In this document: positions 53,317-62,687 of the stretch, piece after piece
Position numbering within the stretch: the stretch's first letter is position 1
Layout: each line of letters opens with the position of its first letter
DNA from: Halomontanus rarus
GTDB lineage: Archaea; Halobacteriota; Halobacteria; Halobacteriales; Natrialbaceae
Assembly: GCF_017357405.1 (NCBI RefSeq)
Contig: NZ_CP071597.1
Span: 3,658,001-3,722,000 of the forward strand
Length of the DNA: 64,000 nucleotides
Direction: 5' to 3'
The notes under the pieces: generated by a model
What the model was told of the DNA's origin: nothing
What the model saw: the letters and a program-made list of their open reading frames with translations, nothing else
Database searches by the model: none
Program-made: the position numbers and the translations under genes

Positions 53317-53402
53317 CTCCGTGAATTGATCACGCTCCGTTCGACCGGACAGTCACGGTAACCGCACACGCATCCTATTTTCGTCGCTCGTGTATCGACA
53401 GT

Positions 53403-54689
53403 ATGCGTCTCGTCCAGGTGTTCGTCCCGCGAGGGAAATACGACCTCGTTCTCGAGACACTCGATCGCGACGGAATCGAGTACGCCGTGACCGAAGCGAT
53501 CGGCCAGCGGGAGTTCGAAGCGATCGTTTCGATCCCGGTTCCGCCCAGCGACGTCGAATCGCTGTTGGAGACCCTTTACGGCGCGGGACTGGACGAGGAT
53601 GCGTACACCGCCGTCCTCGCCGCGGAGACGGTCGTCTCGCGTCGAACCGGCCCGCAGCATCGACAGGCGGCGACGACTCGCATCTCGAGGGAGGAACTGC
53701 AGGCTCGAGCGGCCGACCTCGCGCCGGCGCTGTCGACGTACCTCGCGTTGCTCGTCTTGAGTACTGTGATCGCGACGGCCGGTCTCCTGTTGGATTCGGC
53801 GGCGACGATCATCGGTGCGATGGTCGTCGCGCCGCTGATGGGGCCCGCGCTTTCGGCCAGCGTCGGCGTCGTCGTCGACGACGAGCAACTCGCCTCTCGA
53901 GGCGTGTTGTTACAGGCGGGTGGATTGCTCGTCGTGATCGCGACCGCAGCGATCGTCGGCTTCACGCTCCGCGGGACGATCCTCTTGCCGCCGGGGTTCG
54001 ACGTCGCAGCGGTCCCCGAAGTCCGCGAGCGGATTACACCCGACGTCCTCGCACTGGCGCTGGCGCTCGGCTCCGGCGCGGCCGGCATCATCAGCCTGAC
54101 GCGAAACGTGGGGTCGGTGCTCGTCGGTGTCGCGATCGCCGTCGCACTCGTCCCGCCGGCGGCGACGGTCGGGCTCGGAATCGCGTGGGGGCATCCGTCG
54201 ATGATTCTCACCGCCGGGACGCTCGTGCTCGTCAACCTCCTCTCGATCAATCTCACGGCGCTGTTGATCCTGTGGGCGTCGGGATATCGTCCGCAGCGAT
54301 CCGAGCACGCCGAACGAGCGTTCCGAACCCTCGTCTCTCGGGTCGCCGTGCTCGTTGTTGCCATTGCGGTTCTGTCGGTCGTGCTCGCGGGCGTCACCAT
54401 CGGTACCTATCAGACCGCATCCGTCGAACACGACGTTCAGACCGAACTCGAGGCGATGAGCGACGATCCGTCGTTCGCCGAACTCCGGTTTCAGGAGGTG
54501 AACGTCGACTACGAACTGATCGACGTCTACACCGATCGGCGACCGATCGTAACCGTCCTCGTGGAACGGTCGCCGGGCGAATCCGACCCGCCGGCGCTCG
54601 CCGAGACCGTCCGAGACCGTCTCCGGCAAGCGACCGGAACCGACCCGCGCGTGACGGTGGAACTCGTCGACACCCAGTACAGCGAGTGA
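53403..54689 (+). CDS. TIGR00341/DUF389 family membrane protein
   Basis: A 428-residue protein. The N-terminal 110 residues form a soluble ferredoxin-like domain (MRLVQVFVPRGKYDLVLETLDRDGIEYAV). The membrane part has about six helices including LLDSAATIIGAMVVAPLMGPALSAS, the DUF389 signature, and LTRNVGSVLVGVAIAVALVPPAATVG. A second small soluble domain follows at the C-terminus (residues 340-428). Complete length. Transport or sensing role unknown. Confidence 0.9.
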   Translation: MRLVQVFVPRGKYDLVLETLDRDGIEYAVTEAIGQREFEAIVSIPVPPSDVESLLETLYGAGLDEDAYTAVLAAETVVSRRTGPQHRQAATTRISREELQARAADLAPALSTYLALLVLSTVIATAGLLLDSAATIIGAMVVAPLMGPALSASVGVVVDDEQLASRGVLLQAGGLLVVIATAAIVGFTLRGTILLPPGFDVAAVPEVRERITPDVLALALALGSGAAGIISLTRNVGSVLVGVAIAVALVPPAATVGLGIAWGHPSMILTAGTLVLVNLLSINLTALLILWASGYRPQRSEHAERAFRTLVSRVAVLVVAIAVLSVVLAGVTIGTYQTASVEHDVQTELEAMSDDPSFAELRFQEVNVDYELIDVYTDRRPIVTVLVERSPGESDPPALAETVRDRLRQATGTDPRVTVELVDTQYSE

Positions 54690-54925
54690 CAGTCGAGGAC
54701 GGGCCCGTTGGCGACCCCAAAACTTCCGATTACTATCTGCGTGACTAACAGATCGTAAAAACGACTCATATAACCTGACTTTCAGGATGATCGTATAACG
54801 TAATAGGTCATAACCCTTATTTCCATAGATCCCTCCCTATCTATCGATGGACCGCTGGCACCGCACCCAAATGAAACCGAAACGATACATTGACCGCCCA
54901 TCTCCCCGCCTCTCCCCCAATAAAT

Positions 54926-54932
54926 CGGAGGT
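54926..54932 (+). promoter_or_regulatory. Shine-Dalgarno site deciding the GTG start of the oxidoreductase gene
   Basis: CGGAGGT lies six bases before GTG 54939. Most genes here look leaderless, so this strong SD fixes the start and indicates a leader, with promoter elements in the AT-rich stretch 54770-54830. Confidence 0.6.
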
Positions 54933-54938
54933 TTCTAC

Positions 54939-56096
54939 GTGATTTCCCCGAACGTTGGCGTCGGCATCGTCGGCCTCGGGGGTATGGGACAACTCCACGC
55001 CTCGAGCATGCTCGAGCTCGGTGCTGACGTCGTCGCCGGTGCGGACGTCTCACCCGAGCAGCGCGAGCGATTCGCCAGTGAGTTCGGTGTGACCACCTAC
55101 GAGGACCACGACGGTCTCGTCGCCGACGAGAACGTCGACGCCGTCGTCGTCACGACGCCGAACTGCTTTCACGAACCCATCGCTGTCGCCGCACTCGAGG
55201 CCGGTTGTCACGTACTCGTCGAGAAGCCACTCGCACACACTCTCGAGAGCGCCGAACGGATCGCCGATGCGGCCGCCGACGCCGACGGCATCTGTATGGT
55301 CGGTTTCCACAACCGTCACACCGCGGGGACGACCATGTTCACCGAACAGCGAAAGCGCGGGCGCTTTGGCGACCTGACGCACGTCGAAGCCAACTACGTC
55401 CGCCGACGCGGCGTTCCCGGCCCGGGGTCGTGGTTCACGAACCCCGAACTCGCCGGCGGCGGCGCGCTGATCGACATCGGCGTCCACGCCCTCGACCTCG
55501 CGCTGTACGTGATGGACTTTCCCGAGGTCGTCGAAGTCAGCGGCATGGCCCGGACGACCTTCGGCACGCGCGAAGAGTACGCCGATCCGGACGGCTTCGG
55601 TGACGCCTGGAACGCCCAGGCCGACACCTACGAGGTCGACGACTCCGTCTCCGCGTTCGTTCGGTGTGCCGATGGCCAGACGATCACTCTCGAAGCCGCG
55701 TGGGCGACCAACCGCGAGCCCCGTTCGGACCTCCACGTTCGCGGCACCGACGCTGGCGCTCACATGGACATCGGCGGCACCGACCTCTCGATCCTCGAGG
55801 CCGGCACCGCCGGGTGTGACCACTACGCCGACGTCGAACTCACCGGCGACTCCGCGCTGACGGGCTACAAAGAGCAAGACGAAGCCTTCCTCGAGACCAT
55901 CGTCTCCGGCGAGGAACCGGTGGTGAACACCGTCGAGGAAGCACTCACGGTCCAGCGCGTCATCGACGCGATCTACCGCTCGAGCGAGACGGGGAAAGCT
56001 CAGCGTCTCGAGTCCGGAGCGGCCGAGGCCGAGGCCGAGGCCGAAGCCGAAGCCGAAGCCGAGGCGGCGCCAAACGCACGTCTCTCGAATCGGTAA
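54939..56096 (+). CDS. Gfo/Idh/MocA family oxidoreductase
   Basis: An NAD(P)-dependent sugar or inositol-type dehydrogenase of 385 residues, starting at GTG 54939. The Rossmann motif GIVGLGGMGQLHASS is at residues 8-22, the catalytic-lysine motif EKPLAHT near residue 95, and the C-terminal GGGALIDIGVHALDLALYVM near residue 168 is typical of the family. The last 25 residues are a (Glu-Ala)n tail encoded by GCCGAG/GCCGAA repeats (56022-56064). No other sugar genes adjoin, so substrate is unknown. Confidence 0.9.
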   Translation: MISPNVGVGIVGLGGMGQLHASSMLELGADVVAGADVSPEQRERFASEFGVTTYEDHDGLVADENVDAVVVTTPNCFHEPIAVAALEAGCHVLVEKPLAHTLESAERIADAAADADGICMVGFHNRHTAGTTMFTEQRKRGRFGDLTHVEANYVRRRGVPGPGSWFTNPELAGGGALIDIGVHALDLALYVMDFPEVVEVSGMARTTFGTREEYADPDGFGDAWNAQADTYEVDDSVSAFVRCADGQTITLEAAWATNREPRSDLHVRGTDAGAHMDIGGTDLSILEAGTAGCDHYADVELTGDSALTGYKEQDEAFLETIVSGEEPVVNTVEEALTVQRVIDAIYRSSETGKAQRLESGAAEAEAEAEAEAEAEAAPNARLSNR

Positions 56097-56184
56097 CGCC
56101 GTTTCAGGGGCCCTGCATTGCCGGCGTCGTTTTTCCGCGTTCGCTCCTCGACACTCGACAGTTCTAGCGCTCCCTCTATCGGAA

Positions 56185-56194
56185 ATTACTTATG
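56185..56194 (+). promoter_or_regulatory. TATA-like box of the lipoprotein gene at 56220
   Basis: ATTACTTATG centred about 31 bp before ATG 56220, favouring that start over the ATG at 56208. Confidence 0.45.
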
Positions 56195-56219
56195 ACTAGT
56201 ATTTCTATTGACAGGAACG

Positions 56220-57488
56220 ATGACGTTCACGACGAGACGGCGAGTACTCGGGGCGCTTGCGATCGCTGGGAGCACCGCGTTCGCGGGGTGTCTGGATTCA
56301 GCGACCCCGAGTTCGGAGGCGGAAGAGGGGGGCAACGGAACCGAAACCGGAACGGAAACCGCACCCGAAACCGAGAATCCGCCGGAAACGGCGGGCCCGC
56401 TGTACGAGCGATGGCTTCCCGCACGCGAGCACCCCGGCCGGGGTGGCTACCGCTTCCTCCAGTTCGATCATGCGGCGTTTCGAGCGGTCGAGGAGTCCCT
56501 CCCGGAGGACGTGACCGATCCGGCTGCCGAACACGAGGGGATCGCCGAACTGGGGATCGATCCGACCGCGCTCGAGTCGACGCTCTCGTTCGGCGGGTCG
56601 CTCGTACTCTCGGGATCGTTCGACCCGTCATCGGTGACCGCCGCCGTCGAACCACGGGCCGAGTCGGTCGACGATCGAGATCTGTACACGACGTACGACG
56701 GTGTAACGACGGGTCCGTTCGAAGACGGGACCGTCGCCGTCGGCCCGGAGACGGTCGTCGTGCAGGCTGACAACCACAGATCACTTCTCGGCGAGAACGC
56801 AGCAGAGACCGTGCCCGTGAAGACGCTCCTCGGGACCGCGACGGGCGACCGGGGCGACCGGTTGCTCGAGACGAACGGTGACGCGAAGGCGTTGCTCGAG
56901 GCCACCCACGACGAGCCGCCGACCACCGGCGGCAGTTCGATTCTCTACTGCGAGCTGTTCGACGAGCGCCCGAACTCGAACTCGGACTCGGACGCACCGA
57001 CGGCCGCCACCGGCGTCGTAATGGCGTGGACGTTCGCGGATGAGCGGACGCACCTCCGGTTCGGCTTCGTCTTCGAGAACGACGAGGACGTCGACCTCGA
57101 GGCCTCGACGGCGGCCGCCGAGAACTCGCTCGATCTCGAGGGCTACGACGACGTCGAAACCGCGCGAATCGGGCGGACGGCGATGATCTCGGGAACGATG
57201 GCCACCGACGAGTTCGACGTGTTCGGATCGTCTAAGACGACCTCGGCGTCACCGCAAGCGGGTGTCTCGATCGAGGTCGACGGCGGGACGAACGAGGTGA
57301 CCGTCACGCTCGTAGCGACCAACCGACTCGACGCGCTCCGGATTTCCGTCGACGGTGACGAGAAACGAGAAATCGAGGATCCGACCGTCGGAGAGAGCTA
57401 CACCGTCGAGGGAGAGTCGGGTGGGACGCTCACCGTGATCGGTGCGTACGACGGCGACGAAGCCGTGATCACCTCGAGAGAGATTTAG
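56220..57488 (+). CDS. Tat-type lipoprotein of unknown function
   Basis: A 422-residue exported protein. TTRRRVLGALAIAGSTAFAGC combines a twin-arginine motif with a lipobox (FAGC). A Glu/Thr-rich linker covers residues 22-55. Mature regions include LDFDP-like blocks LGIDPTALESTLSFGGSLVLSGSFDP, DRDLYTTYDGV and a final beta-rich part (SIEVDGGTNEVTVTLVATNRLDALRISVDG). No enzyme motif. Similar haloarchaeal lipoproteins exist without known function. Confidence 0.75.
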   Translation: MTFTTRRRVLGALAIAGSTAFAGCLDSATPSSEAEEGGNGTETGTETAPETENPPETAGPLYERWLPAREHPGRGGYRFLQFDHAAFRAVEESLPEDVTDPAAEHEGIAELGIDPTALESTLSFGGSLVLSGSFDPSSVTAAVEPRAESVDDRDLYTTYDGVTTGPFEDGTVAVGPETVVVQADNHRSLLGENAAETVPVKTLLGTATGDRGDRLLETNGDAKALLEATHDEPPTTGGSSILYCELFDERPNSNSDSDAPTAATGVVMAWTFADERTHLRFGFVFENDEDVDLEASTAAAENSLDLEGYDDVETARIGRTAMISGTMATDEFDVFGSSKTTSASPQAGVSIEVDGGTNEVTVTLVATNRLDALRISVDGDEKREIEDPTVGESYTVEGESGGTLTVIGAYDGDEAVITSREI

Positions 57489-57794
57489 CGGGAGGTGTCG
57501 CCGATTGGTCCGGTCGATATCAGCCCGCTCCTCGAGTTCGAGTTCGAGTCCGGGTCCGAGGGCGAAGGTGAGGCCAGGGCGATTCTGTCGGCCCCGGCCC
57601 CGGTCTCGGTCTCGGTCTCGACCCTAATCCCCCGAGCCCGGTACCGTCTCGCCGGGCCGAAATCGGATCGCGCTCCTGTCATCCCCCCGCGATCGGAAGA
57701 GACGGTGTGGTCTCTCATACGGATTGGTGGATCCGTTTGCCGGTGCCACCGGACCGTTCGCGGTTGCGCCTGAAACGACGGACAGCAGTCCGTA
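57489..57794. other. 306-bp convergent gap
   Basis: Lies between the ends of the lipoprotein and methyltransferase genes. It holds a hexamer-rich stretch (GAGTTC near 57530-57545, CGGTCT near 57600-57622, and GGCCCC twice) and no ORF with plausible coding character. No clear terminator. Confidence 0.6.
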
Positions 57795-58523
57795 TCAGTC
57801 GCGACAGAGGTCTCGTCGCTTCGTCGCCCGCACGCAGAGGAAGACCGGATATCTCGACTCCTTCTCGTATCGCTCCGGCCGCTGGTCCTCGAACGCCGCC
57901 GTCGGTTGGGGTTCCACGACCGTGTCCAACTGGAAGCCGTTCTCAAGGAGCGGGTTGAGCATCTCCGAGAAGGGTCGGCGGTAGTAGGGAACGTCGACGT
58001 CCCACTCTTTGGACAGGCGTTCCACCTCGAAGTAATTCTCCGCTTCGTCGTTTTCCGGCGGGAACTCGTCGAGCGGGTGTCCGGTGGAGAAGACGAAGAA
58101 GCCGCCGGGCCTGAGGAGACGAGCGAACTCGGAGAATACGCCTCGCCAGTCCTCGACGTAACTGAGCGCGAGAGCGCTCACGATCCCGTCGAACGACCGT
58201 GCGGTCGCGAACTCGAGCGGCGCTCCCAGATCTGCCTGTCTGAACTCTGCGCGGTCTCCAACCTGCTCGATGGCGTGGCCGAGCATCTCGTCGCTCACGT
58301 CGACCCCGACGACGTCGGCCCCCCGGTCGACGAGCCACTCCGTGTACACCCCGGTTCCACAGCCCGCGTCGAGCACGCGTTTTCCAGCGACGTCCGGAAT
58401 CAACGAGGACGTTGCGGGGAACTCCAGTTCGGCGTTGTACGCGTTCGTTCTCACGTCCGCTGCGTACGCGTCCGCCAGTTCGTCGTAGGCGGCTTTCGCT
58501 ATCGGATCGTCGTCTGCCGTCAT
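57795..58523 (-). CDS. Class I SAM-dependent methyltransferase
   Basis: A 242-residue methyltransferase of the UbiE/Methyltransf_11 type. Motif I VLDAGCGTGVYTEWLVDRG is near residue 52, motif II GVDVSDEMLGHA, then FDGIVSALALSYVEDW and LLRPGGFFVFSTGHP. The C-terminal half (YYRRPFSEMLNPLLENGFQLD) is common in small-molecule methyltransferases. A TATA-like CGTATTTTC lies about 29 bp before ATG 58523. Substrate unknown. Confidence 0.86.
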   Translation of the reverse strand: MTADDDPIAKAAYDELADAYAADVRTNAYNAELEFPATSSLIPDVAGKRVLDAGCGTGVYTEWLVDRGADVVGVDVSDEMLGHAIEQVGDRAEFRQADLGAPLEFATARSFDGIVSALALSYVEDWRGVFSEFARLLRPGGFFVFSTGHPLDEFPPENDEAENYFEVERLSKEWDVDVPYYRRPFSEMLNPLLENGFQLDTVVEPQPTAAFEDQRPERYEKESRYPVFLCVRATKRRDLCRD

Positions 58524-58655
58524 GGGGTCCTCTCCGTTCCGTGTCGAGAAAATACGTTGGCTCGTCGAGCGACAGGTTTCGACGACGCCTCGAGAACGGG
58601 TCGTAGGGGTTGGCTGTAGTGCGTTCGGGTTCGCCGTGGAGTGAACGGTCGCCGC

Positions 58656-59393
58656 TTAGAGCACTTCGTCGAAGTCGTTGTGTCCGTGAATGTCGACGCC
58701 TTCCTCGGTGATCTCACAGAGGAAGACACCGTTGCCGGAGCCGGTGTCGCGTTCGACGGCGGACTTGATGCCGCGGGCGGCGATCGTCATCGCCTCCTCG
58801 TTCGAGAGTCCCTCCTCGTAGGACTGCTCTAAGTGACCGTAGGCCAGTTGCATCCCGCTGCCGGTGACGGTGTAGTCGTCTTCCATGACGCCGCCGGCGG
58901 GGTCGATGCTGAAGACGTGGCTGCCTTCCTCGTCGACGCCGCCGAGAATCGGGTGGATGGCGAAGAACGGGCCACCGCGGGCGAAGTTGCCGGCGAGGTT
59001 CGCCAGCGCGTTGATCGACATGTTCTCGCCGCGGCGAGCCTCGTAGAGGTTGACCTCCGCGCGAAGGCTCGAGATGAACGATTGAGCGCCACCGACGCTG
59101 CCGACGAGCGTGAGCGCGGCGGTCGGGTGGATCTGCTCGACCTTCTGGACGTTCTTGTTCGAGACGAAGCGGCCGCCGAGGCTCGCGCGCATGTCAGTCG
59201 CGATGACGACACCGTCGGCCGTGGTGATGCCGATCGTCGTCGTCCCGGTCTTGTTCACGTTCTCGAGGTCGGCCCGCGAGAGGTCGTTCTGGGGCAGCGA
59301 GCCGAGTTCGGGGTCGTAGGGGTTCGGGTCGTCGGCCAGTTGATCGACCGTCTGGGAAAACTCGGAATTGGAGTCGTGCATAGGCGTTCGCAT
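58656..59393 (-). CDS. psmB: Proteasome subunit beta
   Basis: The catalytic subunit of the 20S proteasome. The 245-residue precursor has a propeptide of about 50 residues; processing is expected between Gly50 and Thr51 in NKTG-TTTIGIT, giving the N-terminal Thr nucleophile. Asp/Lys partners are in GVVIATDMRASLG and the Lys in SNKNVQKVEQ; GGVMEDDYTVTGSG also matches. The TATA box at 59418-59425 is 29 bp upstream of ATG 59393, supporting that start over the internal Met5. The alpha subunit is at 32844. Confidence 0.95.
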   Translation of the reverse strand: MRTPMHDSNSEFSQTVDQLADDPNPYDPELGSLPQNDLSRADLENVNKTGTTTIGITTADGVVIATDMRASLGGRFVSNKNVQKVEQIHPTAALTLVGSVGGAQSFISSLRAEVNLYEARRGENMSINALANLAGNFARGGPFFAIHPILGGVDEEGSHVFSIDPAGGVMEDDYTVTGSGMQLAYGHLEQSYEEGLSNEEAMTIAARGIKSAVERDTGSGNGVFLCEITEEGVDIHGHNDFDEVL

Positions 59394-59417
59394 TGCCCGT
59401 CACTAACGGCCGGCACG

Positions 59418-59425
59418 GTATAAAA
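59418..59425 (-). promoter_or_regulatory. TATA box of psmB
   Basis: TTTTATAC on the minus strand, 29 bp before ATG 59393. Confidence 0.6.
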
Positions 59426-59576
59426 CATCGGCGTTCACCACCGGCGTTTCCGCTACCGACAGCGGTCGGTCGCGAGAGAACGGACGACGGGCTGGACCTC
59501 GACCGACGGGCGAGCCATACCGGCGGCTCGGGGGTCGCGTTCGATACACGGACAGGAGAGACAGCAGGTGAAAGCG

Positions 59577-59756
59577 TTAGGACATAGATGTCTGGGCGTC
59601 TTCGTAGGCCGCCTCGACGTTCGTGAGGAGACGGTGGATCGGGAGGGTGAATCCGGCCTGGCGAGTAACGAGGGCAACTGGCATCGCGGCGATTCCGATC
59701 GCGATACACAGCTGATACAGTGCGAACAGCGTCGCGTGGTACACGCGGGATTTCAT
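59577..59756 (-). CDS. Small membrane protein
   Basis: A 59-residue protein from ATG 59756 (MKSRVYHATLFALYQLCIAIGIAAMPVALVTRQ). It has one strong hydrophobic segment at residues 8-30, then FTLPIHRLLTNVEAAYEDAQ. A near-consensus TATA box (59786-59794) lies 34 bp upstream. GTG 59774 would add six residues but crowds the promoter. No family recognised. Confidence 0.6.
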   Translation of the reverse strand: MKSRVYHATLFALYQLCIAIGIAAMPVALVTRQAGFTLPIHRLLTNVEAAYEDAQTSMS

Positions 59757-59785
59757 CGGCGTTCGGCTGACCACAGATGCAGACG

Positions 59786-59794
59786 GTATATAAG
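59786..59794 (-). promoter_or_regulatory. TATA box of the small membrane protein gene
   Basis: CTTATATAC on the minus strand; spacing implies transcription start about 8 nt before ATG 59756. Confidence 0.55.
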
Positions 59795-60059
59795 TCTTGT
59801 TGAGGCTGCGTATCTATGATGATCAGTTGTGTACGTTTCGGGTCGGCGCAGTCGTGCGATTCAACCCAGGTTGTGTCGGGAACAACTACACACGAACTCG
59901 AGTCGAACCACACCTATCCTGACGGAAATCGACCCGGGCAATTCTCGTAACTTATGCCCATTATCCCGTTCTCGTGCGCACCGTCGATCGCCGCTTCGCG
60001 AGCGTCCGGGGCGACCGACGAACCGCAAAGCAGGAAAGGCCACGGTGCGACCATCGAGT
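59795..60059. other. 265-bp remainder of the gap before the UPF0212 gene
   Basis: No gene seen. A possible promoter CTTATGCCC-type element is near 59952-59958, which would give the downstream gene a leader of about 80 nt. Confidence 0.4.
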
Positions 60060-60416
60060 ATGGGAAACTATCTCGTTGCGATGGAAGCCGCGTGGTTGGT
60101 CCGTGACGTCAACGAAATCGACGACGCCATCGGCGTCGCCGTCAGCGAAGCCGGAAAACGACTCAACCAGAAGAACATGGAGTACGTCGAGGTCGAGGTC
60201 GGTGCGACGGGCTGTCCCGCCTGCGGTGAGCCGTTCGACTCCGCGTTCATCGCCGCCAACACCGCGCTGGTCGGCCTCGCACTCGAGATGGACGTCTTCA
60301 ACGCCGACGGGGAGGAACACGCCTCGCGGATCGCCAAGAGCGAGGTCGGCGGTGCGCTGCGGGACGTTCCGCTGTCGGTCGTCGAGGTCTTCGACGTCTC
60401 CGAAGAAGACGAGTAG
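60060..60416 (+). CDS. UPF0212 (DUF555) family protein
   Basis: A 118-residue archaeal protein from ATG 60060 (MGNYLVAMEAAWLVRDVNEIDDAIGVAVSEAGKRLN). GCPACGEPFDSAFI near residue 51 is the family's CxxC and metal site. The whole length is well matched by MEYVEVEVGATGC and LVGLALEMDVFNAD. Function unknown; conserved across euryarchaea. Confidence 0.88.
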   Translation: MGNYLVAMEAAWLVRDVNEIDDAIGVAVSEAGKRLNQKNMEYVEVEVGATGCPACGEPFDSAFIAANTALVGLALEMDVFNADGEEHASRIAKSEVGGALRDVPLSVVEVFDVSEEDE

Positions 60417-60641
60417 CCTCTCTACCGATCGAAACGCGGTCTACAGTGACGGCAGACCAGCGATCGACTCGTGAGGATCGTTGCTTGCTCTGCCCGTCTC
60501 ACCCGGTTCGCCGGTCTGACTCTTCTCTCGCGGTGTCGATTTTGACGATACGACTGTGACGACCGGTCGAGATCGGATTCGCGTTCCGCGTCGCTGTGCG
60601 GGCACCCGCTCGACAGCACGATGGGAACCGACCCAAACACA

Positions 60642-60652
60642 TTTCTATAACC
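60642..60652 (+). promoter_or_regulatory. TATA-like box of the HTH-CBS gene
   Basis: TTTCTATAACC centred about 23 bp before ATG 60670. Confidence 0.45.
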
Positions 60653-60669
60653 CGTGGTTATTGGCTTGT

Positions 60670-61209
60670 ATGGAACTTCCCACGCCAGCGGACCTTCGCC
60701 AACGACGGAACGACCTCGGCTTGACCCAGAGCGAACTCGCCGACCAGGCCGACGTCTCCCAGCCGTTGATCGCCAGGATCGAAGGCGGCGACGTCGACCC
60801 GCGCCTGTCGACGCTTCGGCGGATCGTCAACGCCTTAGAAGAGGCCGAAAGCGACGTGATCCGAGCGGAGGAGCTCATGCACGAGGACGTCGTCAGCATC
60901 GCACCGGAGAATACGGTCAGCGAGGCCGCACAGCGAATGGAGAAGGAGGCGTACTCCCAGCTGGCGGTGATTCAGGACGGCATTCCGGTCGGCTCGATCA
61001 GCGAGAGCGACCTCGTCCACCTCGACTCCGAGTCTCGCAACGAACCCGTCGAAGAGCACATGAGCGAGAGCTTCCCGACGGTGTCTAAAGACGCGACCCT
61101 CGACGAGATTTCCAACTTGCTCGACCACTACAAGGCCGTCATGATCACGCAGGGCGGGAAGACGGTGGGGATCATCACCGAAGCGGATCTGGCTGCACGG
61201 CTCTCCTGA
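60670..61209 (+). CDS. HTH-CBS transcriptional regulator
   Basis: A 179-residue predicted regulator. Residues 1-65 are an HTH_3 Xre-type domain (PTPADLRQRRNDLGLTQSELADQADVSQPLIARIEGGDVDPRLSTL), followed by two CBS motifs (MHEDVVSIAPENTVSEAAQRM and MSESFPTVSKDATLDEISNLL). This HTH-CBS arrangement is conserved in archaea and is expected to couple DNA binding to a nucleotide ligand. Start ATG 60670; an upstream start at 60556 lacks support. Confidence 0.88.
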   Translation: MELPTPADLRQRRNDLGLTQSELADQADVSQPLIARIEGGDVDPRLSTLRRIVNALEEAESDVIRAEELMHEDVVSIAPENTVSEAAQRMEKEAYSQLAVIQDGIPVGSISESDLVHLDSESRNEPVEEHMSESFPTVSKDATLDEISNLLDHYKAVMITQGGKTVGIITEADLAARLS

Positions 61210-61465
61210 GTTCGATTTCGACCACGAACTCGAGCGCAACGTCGACCTCGTGGGACACCTCCCGAGACGACCCGGTACGCGAACGTCTCCGCTGTGGCAC
61301 CCGTTGGCGTCGATCACGAGGCCCAACGTCGGTTTTCGGGAGTCGAGCGTGACAGGCGTGGACACTCGCGTGACGGTCTCGCTCGAGGTGACGTCGTCTT
61401 CTTCACGATATCAGCGCCGCCGCTCTCGACTCGAAGAACGTCGAAAAGTGGGAATCTGCTCTCGT

Positions 61466-62284
61466 TTAGTTGAGGATGCTCTGGGCGACCGTCGCGAGCT
61501 GGCCGTTGTCCGCTTCCTGCAGTCGGTCGTCGCCGATCTTCAGACGCAGACGCGGTCGACCGACGTCGATCGGGACCTTCTCGGTGTCGATCAGGCCCAT
61601 GTCCTCGAGTTTCGTCTTCGTGCGTGAGAAGGTCGCCTTGGAGGCGATCCCCACGTCCTCGCCCCACTTGCTGATGTCGTAGAGCAGGGCGTCGTTTTTC
61701 GCGGCGACGAGCAGCGAGATGGTGACCTCGTCGAGGCCGTCACCGTCGCCGCGTGCAGTCTCGAGGGAGTTGAGGATCGCGCTGAAGTCGCCCTCTGCGT
61801 CGGCCGAGATCTCGTCGGAGAGCGTCTCGCGGACGCGCGAGATCGGCGGCGTGCGCAGGTTGAACGCGTCGGCGTCCTCCCAGCGGGTGGCGTAGGAGTC
61901 GACCGCCGCCTCGACGAACTCCTCGTCGTCGGTGACGAGCCCGCCGACGCGATCGCCGGCGTGAACGACAGCGACGACGCGGTCGTCGGTGATCAGCAGG
62001 GAGTTCTCCGGTGCCTGGTCGAGGGTCCGAAGCGCGAGCACGTCCGAGACGATGAGATCGGCTGCGTTACTGGCGACGATGAAGTCGTCCATCACGTCTT
62101 TGAGTGTGCGCTCGTCGGCGAGCATGTGGACCGTCGGGAGGTCGCCGTCGAATTCGGTGGCGACGGTGACGAACTCTTCGATGGCATCCCAAGAAGGGTT
62201 GACCATGTAGACGTCCCCAGACGCGTCCGAGAGGACCGTTTCCAGGATGTCGTCGATCTGGTGGTTGAGTAAATTTGAGGTCAT
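61466..62284 (-). CDS. tbsP: Transcriptional regulator TbsP
   Basis: A 272-residue haloarchaeal regulator. The N-terminus MTSNLLNHQIDDILETVLSDASGDVYMVNPS is characteristic, with a Rossmann-like first half and a C-terminal winged-helix region (DEVTISLLVAAKNDALLYDISKWGEDVGIASKATFSRTKTKLEDMGLID). In Haloferax volcanii TbsP acts with TrmB to regulate gapII and gluconeogenesis-related expression. ATG 62284 was chosen; an ATG at 62356 is possible, but a TATA box at 62313-62320 supports the inner start. Confidence 0.9.
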   Translation of the reverse strand: MTSNLLNHQIDDILETVLSDASGDVYMVNPSWDAIEEFVTVATEFDGDLPTVHMLADERTLKDVMDDFIVASNAADLIVSDVLALRTLDQAPENSLLITDDRVVAVVHAGDRVGGLVTDDEEFVEAAVDSYATRWEDADAFNLRTPPISRVRETLSDEISADAEGDFSAILNSLETARGDGDGLDEVTISLLVAAKNDALLYDISKWGEDVGIASKATFSRTKTKLEDMGLIDTEKVPIDVGRPRLRLKIGDDRLQEADNGQLATVAQSILN

Positions 62285-62312
62285 GCCTATACACAAGTAA
62301 AAGAGCGCTGGG

Positions 62313-62320
62313 TACTTAAT
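62313..62320 (-). promoter_or_regulatory. TATA box of tbsP
   Basis: ATTAAGTA on the minus strand, centred about 32 bp before ATG 62284. Confidence 0.5.
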
Positions 62321-62687
62321 TTTGTTGGCCGTTTCGGCACCGGAAGTTCTGGTCATCGGCGACTACCGGTGATTTTTGTCGATTCTGTCGTCATTTCTCA
62401 AACCAAGATGCTACATCATGTGTTTTTTTAACTACTTCAGTGGTGATTATGACTACATCATTGACTATTGGGAACGGTTATATGTCGCCTACTGTCGCCG
62501 ACGTGACCTGATGGGAAAGCCTAAATACGAGTAACATGTAATTATGAATCCGTATGGGTGTTAAACACACACAGCTATGGGTGGCAGTTCGAAACAACAG
62601 TGAACGATTGTCTCAGGTCGTTCGGTCGGTTGCGACGGGTGCTGTCGAGGCGAAACGTGTGAGTATCTACGGCGGCCCGTAAGCCGA
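62321..62687. other. 367-bp AT-rich gap between the CHAT gene and tbsP
   Basis: No gene recognised. 62390-62575 is AT-rich with TTTTTTTAACTA (62424-62435), AACGGTTATATG (62473-62484) and CCTAAATAC (62520-62528), all promoter-like, plus the palindrome GTGTTAAACAC at 62558-62568. Both flanking genes are on the minus strand, so plus-strand signals here would have no known gene to serve; a small RNA is possible but not shown. Confidence 0.5.

Noticed and set aside
57495..57773. 92-codon plus-strand ORF after the lipoprotein
   Set aside because: Low-complexity hexamer-derived sequence between convergent genes; no promoter or motif.
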